This document shows positions 5,705 to 6,212 of a stretch of 6,212 nucleotides of DNA, piece by piece. A program made the translations under genes and the position numbers. The notes beneath the pieces are model-generated. The model saw only the letters and a program-made list of their open reading frames with translations. It ran no database searches and was not told the origin of the DNA. The stretch is from Chloroflexota bacterium. GTDB lineage: Bacteria > Chloroflexota > Anaerolineae > Anaerolineales > Villigracilaceae. Position 1 is the stretch's first letter, and the number at the start of each line of letters is the position of its first letter. The stretch is taken from the NCBI GenBank assembly GCA_021823555.1, contig JAKANW010000190.1:1-6212 (forward strand), in the 5' to 3' direction.

Positions 5705-6212
5705 TCAAGCGAATAAACTGTCGGCCATGCGACTCAGCATATCCATGCCGCGTACCTCTGTTTCATATAGCGGCACGATGGAGCGCACCCTGCCCTCGAA
5801 TTTGCTCCAGACATCGTCCATGTAACGCGACTGCATATCTACGCGGTTGCGTACGAACTCCGGTGACTTGTCATTCACCTGAGCGCTGTCAATCAGCATG
5901 TTGACGATCACGCCGCCGACCGGAATGCCAAACTCGTGGAACCAGCCGATGAAGCGGGTGATCACCGCGATGGGCAGCGCCTCGGCCAAAGTCACGAAGA
6001 AGAACGCTGTCAGCTCGGGGTCGGTCAACAATTCCTGGGCCTTGCCCATCCGGTCCCGGAACGAGACGAGGTAGTCCATCAACGGATCGGCTTCCTTTTT
6101 CTTGGTGAAGGAGAGCAACTCGCGCAGAGTGCGCGCTTCCTCGCGGCTCTTGAGCATCTTGTTAACCCACAACGAATAGACCTTGGACATTCCCAGCAGT
6201 CGGCGAGATCGG
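5705..6212 (-). CDS. ArsA/Get3-family ATPase, C-terminal part (N-terminus beyond right edge)
   Basis: The frame is open to the right edge (168 codons visible before the TGA at 5707-5705), so this is the C-terminal half of a family usually 300-400 residues long. The first visible residues, RLLGMSKVYSLW, correspond to the segment following the switch II region of ArsA/Get3 proteins. The block LLTDPELTAFFFVTLAEALP, then a helix, then the strand GGVIVNML matches the family pattern of 'DP..T.F..V...E.L', a helix and 'IIVN'. The end, with IVPLYETEVRG and a closing helix, matches the family's 'LPL...EVRG' tail. The ATG at 6190 is therefore internal, not the start. The P-loop is outside the window. 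No cysteine occurs in the visible part, so the metalloid-binding cysteines of arsenite pumps (in this half) are absent; a Get3-like client-binding or unknown role fits better than arsenite efflux. A strong terminator follows. Confidence 0.87.
   Translation of the reverse strand, partial: RSRRLLGMSKVYSLWVNKMLKSREEARTLRELLSFTKKKEADPLMDYLVSFRDRMGKAQELLTDPELTAFFFVTLAEALPIAVITRFIGWFHEFGIPVGGVIVNMLIDSAQVNDKSPEFVRNRVDMQSRYMDDVWSKFEGRVRSIVPLYETEVRGMDMLSRMADSLFA

Noticed and set aside
5705..6190. Reading the ArsA-like frame as a complete 161-residue protein starting at 6190
   Set aside because: The frame continues without a stop to the window edge, and the residues before the ATG (RLLG) fit the family, so this Met is internal.
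1..6212. CRISPR array, transposon ends, toxin-antitoxin or phage defence genes
   Set aside because: No spaced direct repeats, transposase, terminal inverted repeats or defence-type domains were seen on either strand.

Overview
All supported protein genes and the one tRNA in this 6.2 kb window lie on the minus strand, so transcription runs from right to left. The sequence looks bacterial and chromosomal: moderate-to-high GC, dense coding, intrinsic terminators, and no mobile-element, phage or CRISPR signal. The mix of genes (a membrane sensor with several GAF domains beside stand-alone receiver proteins, a DUF503/YlxP-type protein, a HAD hydrolase with a trans-prenyltransferase, and a cysteine-poor ArsA/Get3-like ATPase) reminds me of Chloroflexota, especially Anaerolineae. 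That placement is an impression from family types, not a computed result.

From right to left (direction of transcription): (i) 6212-5705, the C-terminal part of an ArsA/Get3-type ATPase whose P-loop half lies beyond the right edge, closed by a strong hairpin terminator at 5685-5649. (ii) 5616-3655, a closely spaced set of three genes with gaps of about 25 nt: a DUF503 small protein, a HAD-superfamily hydrolase, and a class I trans-isoprenyl diphosphate synthase whose motifs suggest a geranylgeranyl (C20) product. (iii) 3615-3475, a self-contained tRNA-Gly(CCC) unit with exact consensus -35 and -10 hexamers 17 bp apart, the 72-nt tRNA, and a perfect-stem terminator. (iv) 3401-1, a signalling operon: two single-domain CheY/DivK-like response regulators, then a large membrane sensor (TM, extracytoplasmic region, TM, HAMP, GAF, degenerate GAF, GAF) that runs off the left edge before any kinase domain is reached.

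The signalling genes are very tightly packed. The first regulator's stop overlaps the second one's start by 8 nt. The second regulator ends one codon before the sensor starts, in the same reading frame. The simplest reading is a phosphorelay in which the sensor, probably a histidine kinase, phosphorylates one or both receivers, which carry no DNA-binding output domain. The prenyltransferase group supplies isoprenoid precursors; its HAD and DUF503 partners have no evident mechanistic link to it. No wholly new system is evident. The points most worth a second look are the same-frame regulator/sensor boundary, the missing kinase end of the sensor, and the unusual active-site residues in the HAD protein, the prenyltransferase and the ArsA-like protein.

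No gene-free stretch exceeds 300 bases. The longest, 3402-3654, holds the tRNA, its promoter and its terminator; 3616-3654 shows nothing recognisable.
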